DNA of 64,000 bases, taken from assembly GCA_001692895.1 (NCBI GenBank), contig KV748212.1:310001-374000 (forward strand), written 5' to 3'. Below are positions 10,832-24,968 of this stretch, in pieces. This DNA comes from Cenococcum geophilum 1.58 (Eukaryota > Ascomycota > Dothideomycetes > Gloniales > Gloniaceae). A program made the position numbers and the translations under genes. Position 1 is the first letter of the stretch; each line of letters begins with the position of its first letter. The notes beneath the pieces are model-generated. The model was not told the origin of the DNA, made no database searches, and was given only the letters and a program-made list of their open reading frames with translations.

Positions 10832-13800
10832 ATGCTACTAAAAGTAGCTACTATAACGCTATTGATGGTGGCAACTACTTTAAGGTTAGGGGGTAACACT
10901 AGTATAGCGGATACTGACTCGTAATAACCTGTGACGGTAAAACAATTATAAGAAATAGTGGATTAATTAATAGAAAATAATATGGTATTTAAGAACAGAC
11001 TTAATAGAATTGGAGTAGTAAAGGTTAAGTTACTATCAATTAAATAATTCTTAGGGGAGAGATTAAAGCTTAAAGGATTTCTAACGCAGATACATTTTAA
11101 AGTCATATAAGAAGGGGCTAAGTTAGCCATAACAATGGACTAGATAGCCTACGTAGGACTATTCCTAACGGGTTAGGCACTTAAATAGTTTAAACCCTAC
11201 TTAACAGAAATATAGACTAACGGAATAACTACTGTAAATTAAGAAGTATAATTTATGTTTTCTAGCTAGGTAGGATTTGCGGAACAATTAACGCAGATAT
11301 TTAGAGACCCAGAAGTAACGACTATAGTAAAGAGAAAGCTTTAGGACCTAATATAGCGAACTTTAGTAATCGAGTACATAATACAGTTTTAAACACTTAT
11401 AACACAGGTTAAATAGAACGATAAGGCGCTTATGGCACAGTATAAATAAGGACTTAAGGCTAAAGTCTAGGATGTAATTATTCTAATAAAAGATGCGGAT
11501 ACCCTAAGGGAATTAATAGATTAAGCGATTAAGATTAATAATAGGATCTTCTAAAGGGAACAGGCTAAGAGAGGCTAGGATAGAGTTTTATAGTTATATA
11601 AGACGTAGAGTACGTAACAACTAAAGCTAAGTTAGAAATTATAGTATAGCGCGGAGCTAATAGACCTAAGTGGTACTAAAAAAGCCTATAAGAGATAGAG
11701 TAAGAAACTATAAAAACCTAGAGGTTAAGGATCTAGTAATTATAGGACTAAGGAGTAGAGGCTAAACCAGGGATCTTAATAGCAGAAGACGTTTAGGCGG
11801 ACTCTATAATAAAGTTAGTGATTTAGAGACGGAGCTTATATAAATTACGGAAAATAGGGTTACTTTATAAGGGGTTATAAAGATAGTCAGAGTTACTATA
11901 TAATAAAGGGAACTAGACTAATAGTATATAATACACACGTATAGAGGGATAATAGTGTACTATAAGGAACAAAAGAATATTTAATTAAAAGTTTTACGTT
12001 CTGTTATAATAACGTATACCAAATTTATAAAGACGCTAAATATAGTGTAAGCTATTAGCTATAAGAGCTAGAGTTAAAAGGACTTAGAAGAACCAAAGAG
12101 TTAAATAAAGAACGAGATTGACTCTATAAGCTAGATTAAGATATTACAGCAATATACGGACAACGATTAGCAATAATAAAAATAATAGAGTTAGGGTACT
12201 TATTAATTAACAGCAATAAGGACAGTAAAGGAACTAACTGGGGGTATTTAAACCTCAATAACGCAATAAAAGTAGAGACTAAGACCGCTATAGAGCAAGG
12301 TTTAGTAACGGGTATTATAATACCATTAGATACGGCGTTTATCGCTTTATAAGACGGAAGGAGTAATATCCAAGGACAATTAAGTAAGCAGACGACTGCT
12401 AGTACTAGCTTACCACTTAATAAAGGCAAAAGGCTAAAGGCTTAAGATTCTTATAATAAGATAAGAGACGACTAAGATTCTTAAGACGAGATAAGGTAAG
12501 CTTAAAAACCTATAACGGATAGAAACTAATAGAGTAGAGCAGCAGCTTAGTTTAAAGACATATAAATAAGCTCGGGATAAGAATTCCTAATAGTATAAGA
12601 TTCTTAAGAAGAGATAAGTAAGATCTAGGATTCTTAAGATAAGATAAGGACATTAGTAAAGCCTAGTTGGACTAAGGCTGGAGCTAAGCTCAAGTTAAAA
12701 GTAAGCTTAGGATTAAAGAATCTAAGGGGTTAAGAATTTGGAGTATAAATTAGAATACCTATAAGTAAGAGGCAAGGAGCTTCTTTATAGATTAGAGAAT
12801 CTATAGCGTAAATAGCGATTAGACTAGGAGACAGATATATAAACCTAAAAGACTTACTAGGGGAATATAGTATTCGGCCTAAAGATTAAAAAGTTAATAC
12901 TAAAATCAAGAAGCATAAAGACTTTAAGGATCTACTTATAAGACGCAATATAAAAGAAACCATAGAGGAATTTAGAGTAAGAATTACCTCATAGTAAGAA
13001 CAGAAACTAGATAAGATATCTAGTATATTAGGACGTATAAGGGATAGAGCGCTAGTATAAAGGATTATTAATAGACCTAGAATAGGCACACTAAGAGCTA
13101 AGTGGCTTACCAAATTAGAATAAGAAGAGGATCTAGGGATTCCTACTAGGTTCGAGAAACAATACACTAAAGGCTGTTATAACGCAGTAATAAAGAGATA
13201 TTTCCTTACGGACGAGCCGTATACACTTAAGCAGCTATACTAAAAGTGGTATAAATAACAACACAATAATAAGTGGGAAGATTTCTATATATAGTTAGAC
13301 GAGAAAGTTATCTAAGACCACCTAATTATAGAAAAGGCTATAACTCATATTAAGGGAGCCTTAATTATAATATTAAAGGATTTAGAGGAGTAATTAGAGG
13401 ACTAGAGAAGCGAGAGGCGTATTTTAATACCTATAAATAAAGTCGCAACGCTTAGATTAACACAAAAAAGGTTTAAACTCTAGGATAAAGATAAACTGAG
13501 AGTTAACCCAAGACATTAAGTATATTATATACTATCGTAAATAGTATGTGTAGATAATATGTGCAATATATATAGAGCACTAAAGGATAAAAATTAAAAG
13601 TATCTAATAAGGATATATTAGATAACGGACAAGGCGAAGTATTAAAACGCTAAGTATATACATGGTTAGTACCTAGTAAAAGTTTAAGAATAAGGGGACT
13701 TAATACTTTAACCAGGAAAATTCCTTACGGAAGAATGCCTAGATAAATAATAATGGTGGGAATATCTAGAAAATACCTATCTATAGTATATTAAAGACAA

Positions 13801-16800
13801 AAAACAAACTAAGTATTAGCCTAAGTTGGACTAAGTATAAATAGGATCTAGTAGCCAGCAGTTAGGAAAAGTAGAGGCCTATAAAACTAAAGGGAGCCAG
13901 TAATAGAGCCTTAGACCCTTAAAGGAATTTAAGGACAACACCTAAATTTATAAGTTAAATGGCAAGATTAACAGTTTAAGGCATTAATAGATAGTAGAGT
14001 AATAAGAAACTATATCTCGCTAGCAGCAGTTAAAAGAATAGGGTTACTATACAGACAGAAGGAATGTCCTTACCTATTAGTAACAATTTTAGGAGATCCA
14101 ATAGCCTATGGAGGAGGCATTATTAACCTTAAAACAGGACCTATTTAGCTAACCATTAAAGGAAAACAAGTTAAAATGTCTTTTAATATATTACTATTAG
14201 GGAATAATAAGGCAGTATTAGGAATGCCTTAGTTACAGGAATATAATCTAAAGATTAATTAGGTTATAGGTTAAGTCAATATTAGAGATANNTAACGCCG
14301 CAAGATATAATAATAAACCAAGTTAGTATAGTACTAAGTAGGAGCGACCTACAAAGAAACGGAAAAAGGGCTAAGCTATATACCAAAAAGATACCATAAA
14401 TATGGCAAGAAACTATGGTTACCTAAGAGTAAAAAGCTGTTAAAGTATATAGTATAGGACTATAAAATAGAATTAGAACCAGAAATAAGTCTAAGGTTTT
14501 CCAATCTACAAGCTTACTAAAGAAGAAGGTAAAGCATTAAAAGAGTTTATCCAAGAAAATTTATAAAAAGGATATATTAGACCATCGTAGTTATTAGCGG
14601 GTTATCCAGTACTATTCATACTAAAAAAAAATAGCAAACTAAGGCTGTGTATTAACTATAGATAGTTAAACAGCATTACTAGAAAGGATAGGTATCCTTT
14701 ACCCTTAATTAGCGAGATTTAAGATAGGATAGGTAATGCGCAAATCTTTACAAAGATAGATCTAAGATGGGCGTACCATTAAATTAGGATTAAGGAAGGC
14801 GATAAATAGAAGGCAGTCTTTAGGTTAAAGGAAGGACTATATAAACTATTAGTTATACAATTCGGGCTTATAAACGCATTAGTAACGTTCTAGAAGCGAA
14901 TTAATAATATATTAGGAGAATATTTAGATAAATTTGTTATGGTATACCTTAACGATATTATTATCTACTTAATAAATAAAGAAGAGTATAGAGAATATGT
15001 TAAATAGGTCTTAAAGAGACTACAGGAAGAATAAATGCTAGTAGTAATTAAGAAATGCGAGTTCTTCACCAGGAAGACCGATTTTGTTAGATTTATTATT
15101 AAACTAGGCCAACTTAGTATAAATCTAAAGAAGATTAAGGCTATAGTAAATTAGTAAGAACTAGAGAACGTTACGCAGTTAAAATCGTTCTTAGGGTTTT
15201 ACAATTACTATAGAAGGTTTATAGCGTAATAGTTAAAGGACATTAAACCATTTATATAATTAATAAAGAAAGAAGAACTATAGGTATAGGGAGAGAAATA
15301 GTAAAAACTCTTTAAGAAAGTTAAAGAGTTATTTACCTAGGAGCTAGTTCTTAAGATCTATTAACTAGGACTAGAGACAGTTATAGAAATAGATATATTA
15401 GACTTTATACTAGGAGTATATTTTATATAAAGGCATCCAGACGGATAGCATCCAGTGGCATACTATAGTTGGAAGATAACACTACTAGAGTTAAACTATA
15501 ACATCTATAATAAGGAGTTATTAGGTATAGTTATAGTACTAAAGAAATAGAGAGTATTTTTATAAGGCATAGAGAAACCATTTATAGTTAAAACGGATTA
15601 TAAAAACCTAATAGGATTCCTAATAATAAAGGAACTTAACTAAAGATAGGTTAGATAGGCAGAGATGCTTATAGAATATTATTTCGAGATTTAGTATACT
15701 AAGGGTATAGACAACACGCGAGCCGATGCGTTAAGTTAAAAGGCTAAACTATAAAATAACAATAAGCTATTAGGGGCTTTACTACAAAAAGATACAGATG
15801 GACTAATTAGGTATAATTATCTAAAAATTACAGCAACTTAAGAGGATAAGTTAGAAAAGATCTATAAAACACCAGAAAGTTTTTAAGTATAAAGAATTCT
15901 AGAAGCATAGCTAAAAGATCTATAGTTAGATATATACGAAAATCAAAAAGTAAAATATATCCTAAAAAGCATAGTAAAGTACTAGTAGTTTATAGAGGAC
16001 TTCTATAAGGGACTAACTTAAGGACATAATAGAGCTATAGGCTTAGTATTAAGACTCCAGGAGAAGTATATTATTAACGGAATCTAAAGAATAGCTAGAA
16101 GGATTACTAAAGAGTATTTAGATTATTAAAGAAATAAACTAATGAGGCATAAGCCGTATAGAGGGCTATAACCTGTTAAAACACCAGAGAGACTATAGGA
16201 GGTTATATTATAGGACTTTATAATTAAGTTACTAAAGTTAAGAGATCCTATTACTAAATAAGATTATAACGCGATCTTAGTAATAATAGACAAGCTTATA
16301 AAGTAGGGATACTTTATAGCCTATATAGAAGAAATCTTAGCGGAAGATGTTACTAGAATCTATATTAAAGAAGTATTTATAAGACATAGAGCACTAAGTA
16401 AAATTATATCGGATAGAGATTTAAGATTTATAGCAGCATTCTAGGAGGTATTTTTAGCGGAATAAGGAGTTTAAGCAGTAACTTCTACTGTATATTATCC
16501 GCAGACAGACGGTTAAACGGAAAGATTAAACTAGACACTAGAGCAGTATTTAAGGCATTATATTAATCACGCATAGAATAATTGGGTATTGCTATTACTA
16601 GTTGCATAGTTTATATATAATGCAACACTATAAGAAGGAATGGGTATATTACTATTTAAGGCGAATTACGGATATAAGCCAAGAACATTATTATCGCCAC
16701 GTTAAGCAAAGAAAACGAGTAGCAAAGCTAAGTAAAGAATGGAGACTTTAATAAATCTTCATGCAAACCTTACGGAAACAGCTAAGGCAGTATAGTAAAG

Positions 16801-17976
16801 AATAAAAAAGTACTACGATGCTAAGAGATCTAAGGAACTAGATCTTAAGGAGGGAGATAAAGTATAGCTACTATATAAAAATTTTAAAAGTTAACGACTA
16901 AGTAAGAAGTTAGACTATATTAGACTAGGACCTTTTAAAATTATATAAAGGATTTTACCGGTCACGTTTAAGTTAAACCTACTAGCTAAAATAAAGATCT
17001 ACCTAGTACAGCATATTGCGATGCTAGAGCCAGTATATAGGAACATTAAGCTACTAGTTTACGAGGTAGACATGTATAGAGGGTAGGAAGAAGATAAATG
17101 GCAAGTTTTAAAGATTGTTAGTTATAAGGATATTAACAATAAAATATAGTATAAGGTTAAGTGGATAGGCTACACTAAGACTACCTAGGAGCCACTAGAG
17201 AATTTAAAGAACGCTATAGGAAAGGTACAGGAGTATTAGAAGAAAATAGGTTAGGCAATATTAATAAAGAAAGATTGCAAAAAAATAAGTCACCTAAGGG
17301 GGATTTAGGAAGAGCGACTGCCGAACTATTTAGAGTTATTTCCCTTACTACAGAAGGAGAGTTAGTTCTCTTATTACCTAGTTCCTAAAGACCTTATTAA
17401 ATAAGTTTCTACTTCTTTAAACGGACTTTCTTACGGACATGTTTTAAACGCTAAAGACGAGCGTAAGCTAGACGCTAAGCTTTAAGGACACGTGCAGACT
17501 CTTTTAAGGCACGCTAAACCTTAAGTAGAGCAGAGGCTAGCTTACCATTAAGCTTTACAGCGGTAGATTAAACACAAGACCCTATAACAAATTACTTAGG
17601 GAACTTAAAAACTATTAAGAGTAATAGGACGCGTATACTTAACATTAGACGCAAAATAAATGTTATATAACGAATATATATTAGCGCGAGTGCATTTAGA
17701 ATAAGAGGAAGGTTAGTAACCAGAGGGACTCATAATTACAATATAACTTAACCCCTCTTTCGCACAATAAGAGCAAGGAATCGCCATTACTTCACCTAGT
17801 AATAGTATTAAGGAAACGGTACGAAGGCGACGCTTAACCCAAGAGAGAAAAGAAATTGCTTTAGGTATAATAAGCAATAATATTAACTAAATTAATTAGA
17901 CGGATATTATACCTCTAGTAAACAACCTAAAGATACTAGGTATCTTTAAGGACAAAGATAAAGAGGCGGGAGATGG
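10832..17976 (+). pseudogene. G2 gag-pol polyprotein with chromodomain and C-terminal extension
   Basis: One frame runs from ATG 10832 to the 3' LTR with only RIP-type stops. Parts: gag (about 10832-11900); protease-like and linker region; RT with KLRLCINYRQLNS-type block (14636-14680) and VYLNDIIIYL at about 14943 (catalytic Asp pair now Asn-Asp); RNase H (about 15360-15740); integrase with HH-CC region and core (about 15990-16700, WKQFIEDF-like and PQTDGXTERLNX motifs); chromodomain KWIGYTKTTXEPLENLK (17159-17209). After the chromodomain the same frame stays open (apart from RIP stops) for about 250 more codons to the LTR. Chromodomains of this class are thought to guide integration to histone-marked heterochromatin, which fits nesting in silent DNA. 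Exact domain edges are estimates. Confidence 0.85.
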
Positions 17977-18403
17977 TGTTACGGACGCTTTAAGTACAAT
18001 ATTATAACTACTTAGAAAAGAGTTAAAAGAAGCTAGTTAGTTAATATAGGCACGGACCAGGATAGAACCCGTGGAGCTATATAACAAAAAATAGTAAGCA
18101 AGTTATATAAGGGTTAGACGTGTTATCTACGTTAAATGTAAAGAATATTACGTTTAATATAAATAAGACGTATATTACGTATAAGAAGGATTTTATAGGA
18201 GTACGGTTATATATTTAAGGACCCTCAGTCCCTACCTAGATAGTTCCTTCCTTATAGTAATTCTTAGAATACAATTAGAGTTAATCTGTTAGGTAACCAC
18301 TCCACTAGTTATTATTACGTTGTTAACTACTATCTTTGCATTTCCTACACACCTAGCCTATTAATAGAACCCATCGTAGTTCCTACTACAAGGTTCCGTT
18401 ATA
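17977..18403 (+). repeat. G2 3' LTR
   Basis: This 427-bp partner of 10360-10786 keeps the TGTTACGGAC start. It is followed by the second AGTTA at 18404-18408, where G1 sequence resumes. Confidence 0.92.
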
Positions 18404-18408
18404 AGTTA

Positions 18409-21400
18409 GATAAAGAACAAGATCGACTCTATAAGCTAGATTAAGATATTATAGCAATATATAGATAAAGATTAGCAACAATAACAATGGAGTTGGAGTA
18501 CTTATTAATTAATAGTAATAAGATAAATAAAGGAACTAACTAGGGGTATCTAAATCTCGGTAATGTAATAGAGGTAGAGACTAAGACCGCTATAGAGTAA
18601 GGTTTAATAACGGGCATTATAATACCGTTAGATACGGCATTTATTGCTTTATAAGACGAAAGGAGTAATATTTAAAGACGATTAAGTAAGTAGATAACTA
18701 CTAGTGCTAGCTTACTACTTAATAAAGGCAAAAGGCTAAAGGCTTAAGATTCTTAAGACAAAATAAAAGATAACTAAGATTCTTAAGATGAGATGAGGCA
18801 CGCTTAGAGACCTATTATAGACAATAACTAATAGAGTAGAGTAGTAGCTTAGTTTAGCAATATATAAATAAGCTTGGGATAAGAGTTCCTAACGGCATAA
18901 GACTCTTAAGATGAGATAAGTGAGATTTAAGACTCTTAAAACGAGATAAGAATACCTAAGCCTAGTTGGACTAAGGTAGGAGCTAAGCTTAAGATAAAAG
19001 CAAGCTTAGGATTAAGGATTCTATGGGATTAAGACTTTAATATATAAATAAGAACCATTAATAAAGGAATTAAGAAGTAAGAAAACTTTAAGGATCTACT
19101 TATAAGACGCAAAAAGAAAGAAACTATAGTAGAATTTAGAGTAAGAATTACTACATAGTAAGAATAGAAACTAGATAAGAGATCTAGTATACTGGGCCGT
19201 ATAAGGGATAAAGTACCTATATAAAGGGTTACTAACAGACCTAAGATAGGTATATTAAGAGCTAAGTAGCTTACTAAACTGGAATAAGAAGAGGATCTAG
19301 GGATTCTAACTAGGTTCGAAAAATAATATATAAAAGGCTGTTATAACGCAGTAATAAAAATATACTTTCTTACGGATAGACCGTATATACTTAAGGAGCT
19401 ATATTAAAAGTGGTATAGGCAACAATATAACGATAAGTGGGAGGACTTCTATATATGGTTAAATAAATAAGTTATTTAAAACCACCTAATTACGGAAAAG
19501 GCTATAACTTATATTAAAGAAGCCTTAATTATAACGTTAAAAGATTTAGAGAAGTAATTAAAGAACTAGAGAAGTAAAAGGCAAATCTTAGTACCTATTA
19601 ATAAAGTTATAACGCTTAGATTAACACGAGAGAGGTTTAAACTTAAGGATAAAGATAAGCTAAGAGTTAACCTAAAATACTAGGCGTATTATACGTTAGC
19701 ATAAATTATATATATAGATAACGCGTATAATATATATAGAGCACCTAAAGATAAGAACTAGAAGTACCTAGTAAGGATATATTAGGCACTAGATAAGGTA
19801 AAGTATAGAAACGCTAAGTATATATATAGTTAGTACCCTATAGAAGTTTAAGAATAAAAAAACTTAATACTTTAGCTAGGAAGATTCCTTATAAAAGAAT
19901 GCCTAGATAGATAATAGTAGTGGGAATATCTAGAGAATACCTATCTATAGTATGTTAAAGATAAGAAATAAACTAAGTATTGGCTAAAAGTAAACTAAGT
20001 ATAAATAGGATCTAGCAGCCATTAGTTAGGAAAAGTAGAGGCCTATAAAACTAAAGGGAGCTAGTAGTAGACCCTTAGACCCTTAAAGGAATTTAAGGAC
20101 AGTACCTAAATCTAAGAATTAAATAGCAAGATTAGCAGTTTAAAGTATTGGTAAATAGTAGAGCAATAAAGAACTATATATTACTAGCAGCGGTTAAAAG
20201 GATAGGGCTACCACACAGATAGAAGGAGCACCTATATCTATTAGTTATAATTTTAAGACATCTAATAGCCTACGGAGGAGGCATTATTAATCTTAAAATA
20301 AAACCTATTTAGATAACCATTAAAGGGAGATAGATTAAGATGTCTTTTAATATATTACTATTAAGAAATAATAAGGCAGTGTTAGGAATGCCTTAGTTAT
20401 AGAAATATAATCTAAAAATTAATTAGATTATAGGTTAGGTCGATATTAGAGATACACAATAACGTAAAATATAATAATAAACTAAGTTAGTATAGTACTA
20501 AGTTAAAGCAATATATAAGGAAACCAAAAAAGGGTTAAGTTATATACTAAAGAAATACTATAAATATAGCAAAAAGTTATAGTCACTAGAAAGTAAAAAG
20601 CTGTTAAAATATATAGTATAGAATTATAAGATAGAGTTAGAACCAGGAATAAGTTTAAAGTTCTTTTTAACCTATAAGCTTACTAAAGAGGAAGGTAGAG
20701 CATTAAAAGAGTTTATCTAGAAGAACTTACGAAAGGGATATATTAGATCATTACAGTTATTAGTAGGTTATCCAGTACTATTTATACCAAAGAAAAACGG
20801 AAAACTTAGGCTATACATTAACTATAGATAGTTAAATAGCATTACTAGAAAGGATAGGTATCCTTTACCTTTAATTAGCGAAATCTAAGATAGGATAGGC
20901 AATGTGTAAATCTTTACAAAGATAGATCTAAGATAGGCGTACTATTAGATTAAGATTAAGGAAGGTAACGAATAAAAAGCAGCCTTTAGGTTAAAGGAAG
21001 GATTATATAAACTATTAGTTATATAATTTAGGCTTATAAACGCACTAATAACGTTTTAAAAGCGAATTAATAATATATTAGGAGAGCACCTTAATAAGTT
21101 TATTATGGTATACCTCAATAACATTATTATCTACTTAATAACTAAGGAAGAACACGGAGAACACGTTAAATGGGTCTTAAAAAGACTATAAGAAGAATAG
21201 ATGCTAGTAGCAATTAAGAAATACAAGTTCTTTATAAGGAAGACCAATTTCGTTAAATTTATTATTAAATTAAGTAGACTAAGTATAGACCCAAAGAAAA
21301 TCAAAGCTATAGTAAATTAGTAAGAACTAGAAAATGTTATATAGTTAAGATCGTTTCTAGGGTTTTATAATTACTATAGGAGATTTATAGCGCAGTAGTT

Positions 21401-23524
21401 AAAGAACATTAAGCCGTTTACTTAATTAATAAAGAAAGAGGAACTATAGGTATAGGAAAAGGAACAGAGAGAATTATTTAAAAAACTTAAGGAGTTATTT
21501 ACCTAGGAACTAATCCTTAAAATCTACTAACTAAAGTTAGAGACGGTTGTAGAAACGGATGCATTAAACTTTATACTAAGGGCATACTTTATATAAAAAT
21601 ATAAAAATAGTTAGCACCTAGTGGCATACTATAGTTAAAAGATAATACCACTAAAATTAAACTATAACATCTATAATAAGGAGTTGTTAGGTATAGTTAT
21701 AGCACTAAAGGAATAGAGAGCATTCTTATAAGGGATAGAAAAACTATTTATAGTTAAGACGGATTATAAAAACCTAATAGGATTTTTAATAATAAAGGAA
21801 CTTAACTAAAGATAGGTTAGATAGGCAGAAACACTTATAAATTACTATTTTAAAATTTAGTATATTAAGGGTATAGATAACGCATAAGCAGATACTTTAA
21901 GTAAAAAGGCTAAACTATAAAATAATAATAAGCTATTAGGGGCTTTATTATAAAAAGATACAGACGGATTAATTAGGTATAATTATCCAAAAATTATAGT
22001 AACTTAAAAGGAGAAGTTAGAAAGAGTTTATAAGATACTAAAAAGCTTTTAAGTATAAAGAATTCTAAAAGCATAGCTAGAAGATCTATAAGTAGATATA
22101 TATAAAAACCAAAAAGCTAAGATATCCTAAGAAGCATAGTAAAGCATTTTATAAAAGACTTTTATAAGGGAATAACTTAAGGACATAATAGAGCTATAGG
22201 CTTAGTGTTAAGACTTTAAGAGGAGTATATCGTTAATAGAATCTAGGGATTAGTATAGAAAATTATTAAGGAATATTTAGATTGCTAAAGAAATAAATTA
22301 ATAAGGCATAAGCTATATAAAGGGCTATAATCTATTAAAATACTAAAAAGACTATAGAAGGTTATATTATAGGACTTTATTATTAAGTTACTAAGATTAA
22401 AAGATCTTATTACCGGATAAGATTATAATATAATTTTAGTAATAGTAAATAAGCTTATAAAGTAGGGATACTTTATAGCGTATATAGAAGAAATCTTAGC
22501 GGAAGATATTGCTAGAATCTATATTAAAGAAGTATTTATAAAATATAGAGTACTAAGCAAAATTATATTGGATAGAGATTTAAGATTTATAGCAGTATTT
22601 TAGGAAGTATTCTTAGCGGAATAAAGAGTTTAAGTAATAACTTCTACTATATATTATTTATAAATAGACGGTTAAATAGAAAGATTAAATTAGATACTAA
22701 AGTAGTATTTAAGGCATTATATTAATTATATATAGAATAATTAGGTATTGTTATTACTAGTTATATAGTTTATATATAATACCATACTATAGGAAGAAAT
22801 AGGCATATTACTATTTAAGGCGAATTATAGATATAAACTAAGAATATTATTATCGCTATATTAAGTAAAGAAGATAAGTAATATAGCTAAAGAAAGAATA
22901 AAGACTTTAATAATTCTTTATAAGAACCTTATAGAGACAGCTAAGGTAGTATAATAAAGAATAAAAAGGTACTATAATACTAAGAGATTTAAGGGACCAG
23001 ATCTTAAGAAGGGAGATAAAGTATAGCTACTATACAAAATTTTTAAGAGTTAACGACTAAGTAAGAAGTTAAACTATATTAGACTAGGACCTTTTAAAAT
23101 TATATAAAAGATTTTACTAGTTATATTTAAACTAGACCTACTAGCTAAGATAAAGATCTACCCTATATAGTATATTATAATGCTAGAGCTAGTATATAGA
23201 GATATTAAGCCACTAGTTTATAAAGTAGACACGTATAAAGGATAAGAGGAAGATAAATAGTAAGTTTTAAAGATCGTTAGTTATAAGGATATAGACAATA
23301 AAATATAGTATAAAGTAAAGTAGATAGGCTATAATAAGACTACCTAGGAGCTACTAAAAAATTTAAAGAATATTATAGGAAAGGTATAAAAGTATTAAAA
23401 GAGAAAAGGTTAGGTAGTATTAATAAAGAAGAATTACTAAAGAATAAGTTACCTAAGGGGGACCTAGAAAGAGTAACTGCTAAATTACCTAAAGTTATTC
23501 CCCTTACTAGTAAAGGAGGATTAG
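18409..23524 (+). pseudogene. G1 pol region (protease to chromodomain)
   Basis: This is the continuation of the G1 polyprotein to the right of G2 and runs parallel to G2 about 12100-17365. RT (KLRLYINYR at 20812 and VYLNNIIIYL near 21107, catalytic DD now NN), RNase H, integrase and a degraded chromodomain (XIGYNKTTXEXLKNLKN near 23330) are legible. The reading frame changes between the gag part and RT, so small indels exist in addition to RIP stops. Sequence from 23525 to 24153 is the AT-rich equivalent of the G2 C-terminal extension. Confidence 0.8.
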
Positions 23525-24153
23525 TTCTCTTATTACTAAGTTCCTATAAACCCTATTTTATAAGTTTTTACTCTTTAAAACGGACCTTTTTATAAACCTT
23601 TTTAAGATAGATTAACTAAGCGGATATAGCTAGATAAGAGTTAAAAGCCTATTACTAAGTATTAGCGGCCTTTTACTTAGCGTTATAAAAATAATAAAGT
23701 TTTACTAGCGCGATAAAGAGCTTATTATTAAGCTTTATAGTAGTAAATTAAATATAAAACCCTATAATAAGTTACTTAGGGAACTTAAAGGCTATTAAGA
23801 GTAATAGAACGTGTATACTTAGCATTAAAAATAAAGCAAATATCGCAGGATAATTAAATATTTGCTTTAGTACACTCTAAATAAAAAAAGGGTTGCTAGG
23901 ATAAAGGACTCGCTAATATAATATAAACTAACCCCTTTTTCGTATAATAAGAATATAAAGATAGTATAATTTTACCTAGCAATAATATTATAGCAATAAT
24001 ATAAGACTAGCGAGCTATAGAAGAAGAAGAAGACGCTTTAGGTATAATAAGTAATAATATTAACTAAATTAATTAGACGGATATTATACCTCTAATAAAT
24101 AACTTAGAGATACTAGGTATCTTTAAGGATAAAGATAAAAAGAAGGGGAATAG

Positions 24154-24575
24154 TATTATAAACGCTTTAAGTATAATATTATAACTACTTAGGCAAGAGT
24201 TAAAAAAAGCTAGTTAATTAATATAAGCACGGTCTAAAATAGAGCCCGTAGAACTATATAATAAGAAATAATAAGTAAGTTATATAATATAATCTATATA
24301 ATCTATATAATCTATATAATTTATAATAGAGTAAATAGAGCACACGTACCTTATATATAAGAAGGATTATATAAAAGTATAGTTGTATATTTAAGGACCC
24401 TTAGTCCCTACCTAGATAGTTCCTCCCTTATAGTAATTCTTAGAATATAATTAGAGTTAATCTATTAGGCAACTACTCTACCAGTTATTATTACGTTATT
24501 AACTTACTTATAATACCTATATACCTAGCCTATTAACAGGACCTACCGTAGTTCTTGCTATAAGGTTCCGTTACA
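24154..24575 (+). repeat. G1 3' LTR
   Basis: This 422-bp partner of 8399-8820 begins TATTATAAACGC (RIP version of TGTTACGGACGC), ends TTCCGTTACA and is followed by TAGTA at 24576-24580. Confidence 0.92.
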
Positions 24576-24580
24576 TAGTA

Positions 24581-24702
24581 GGGTATATATTTCTATACTT
24601 AAGGGTTTAGGTAAAACGCCTCTATTACTATAGGTAAAGGGTATAGTTAAGGTATCTTAGTTACTACTAGTATAATAAATAGTAACTTTCTTATAACGTA
24701 TA
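24581..24702 (+). pseudogene. DUF6589-like gene relic, fragment 3 of 4
   Basis: After removal of G1 and one TAGTA the relic frame continues: VYISILKGLGKTPLLL, then VKGIVKV. The MITE at 24703 interrupts it. It is short and informative only together with fragments 2 and 4. Confidence 0.42.
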
Positions 24703-24968
24703 ACGTCTTAGCCACCTATACGAAACAGCCACCCACTCGAGACAGTTTACCGATCGCGCAATTTAAACCCTTCTTAATCAAATACCCTTTCAAAGAAAGT
24801 TTAAAAGGAACGACTAATAAATTATAGTGTATTTATAATAGGGTAGATTTGCAGTTGGCCTTAAGGTCGATTTTGATATTAATTCGATTTTGATTTTTAT
24901 AAGAGTCCGTGCGCGCGCTCAAGAGGGCGCAGGAGGCAGTAATTGTCTCAAGTAGGTGGCTAAGACGT
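24703..24968. mobile_element. MITE with TA target duplication (Tc1/mariner-pogo type)
   Basis: The termini ACGTCTTAGCCACCT and its exact inverse AGGTGGCTAAGACGT are bounded by TA on both sides (24701-24702 and 24969-24970). The 266-bp body has no coding capacity. A second, imperfect inverted motif (CCACCCACTCGAGACA on the left against the inverse of TGTCTCAAGTAGGTGG on the right) overlaps the right TIR, suggesting a compound terminus. GC content is higher than around it and RIP is slight. Non-autonomous TA-targeting elements are mobilised by Tc1/mariner-like transposases elsewhere in the genome. Confidence 0.78.

Larger units (their letters stand above)
10360..18403 (+). mobile_element. Ty3/Gypsy chromovirus G2, full length, nested in G1
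   Basis: LTRs of 427 bp at 10360-10786 and 17977-18403 and TSD AGTTA at 10355-10359 and 18404-18408 define an 8044-bp element inserted in a relative. The polyprotein frame is unbroken except for RIP stops and two Ns at 14291-14292. Its LTRs are 5 bp longer than those of G1 and G3, so it may be a sublineage. Confidence 0.94.
8399..24575 (+). mobile_element. Ty3/Gypsy chromovirus G1, split by nested copy G2
   Basis: LTRs of 422 bp at 8399-8820 and 24154-24575 are flanked by TAGTA (8394-8398 and 24576-24580). Internal DNA is 8821-10359 plus 18409-24153, interrupted by G2 of the same family. Removing G2 (8044 bp) and one AGTTA copy leaves an element of about 8.1 kb. RT precedes integrase and a chromodomain-like C-terminus follows, as in chromoviruses. 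It is heavily RIP-mutated, more so than G2 in the pol part. A solo LTR lies within its gag portion. Confidence 0.92.
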
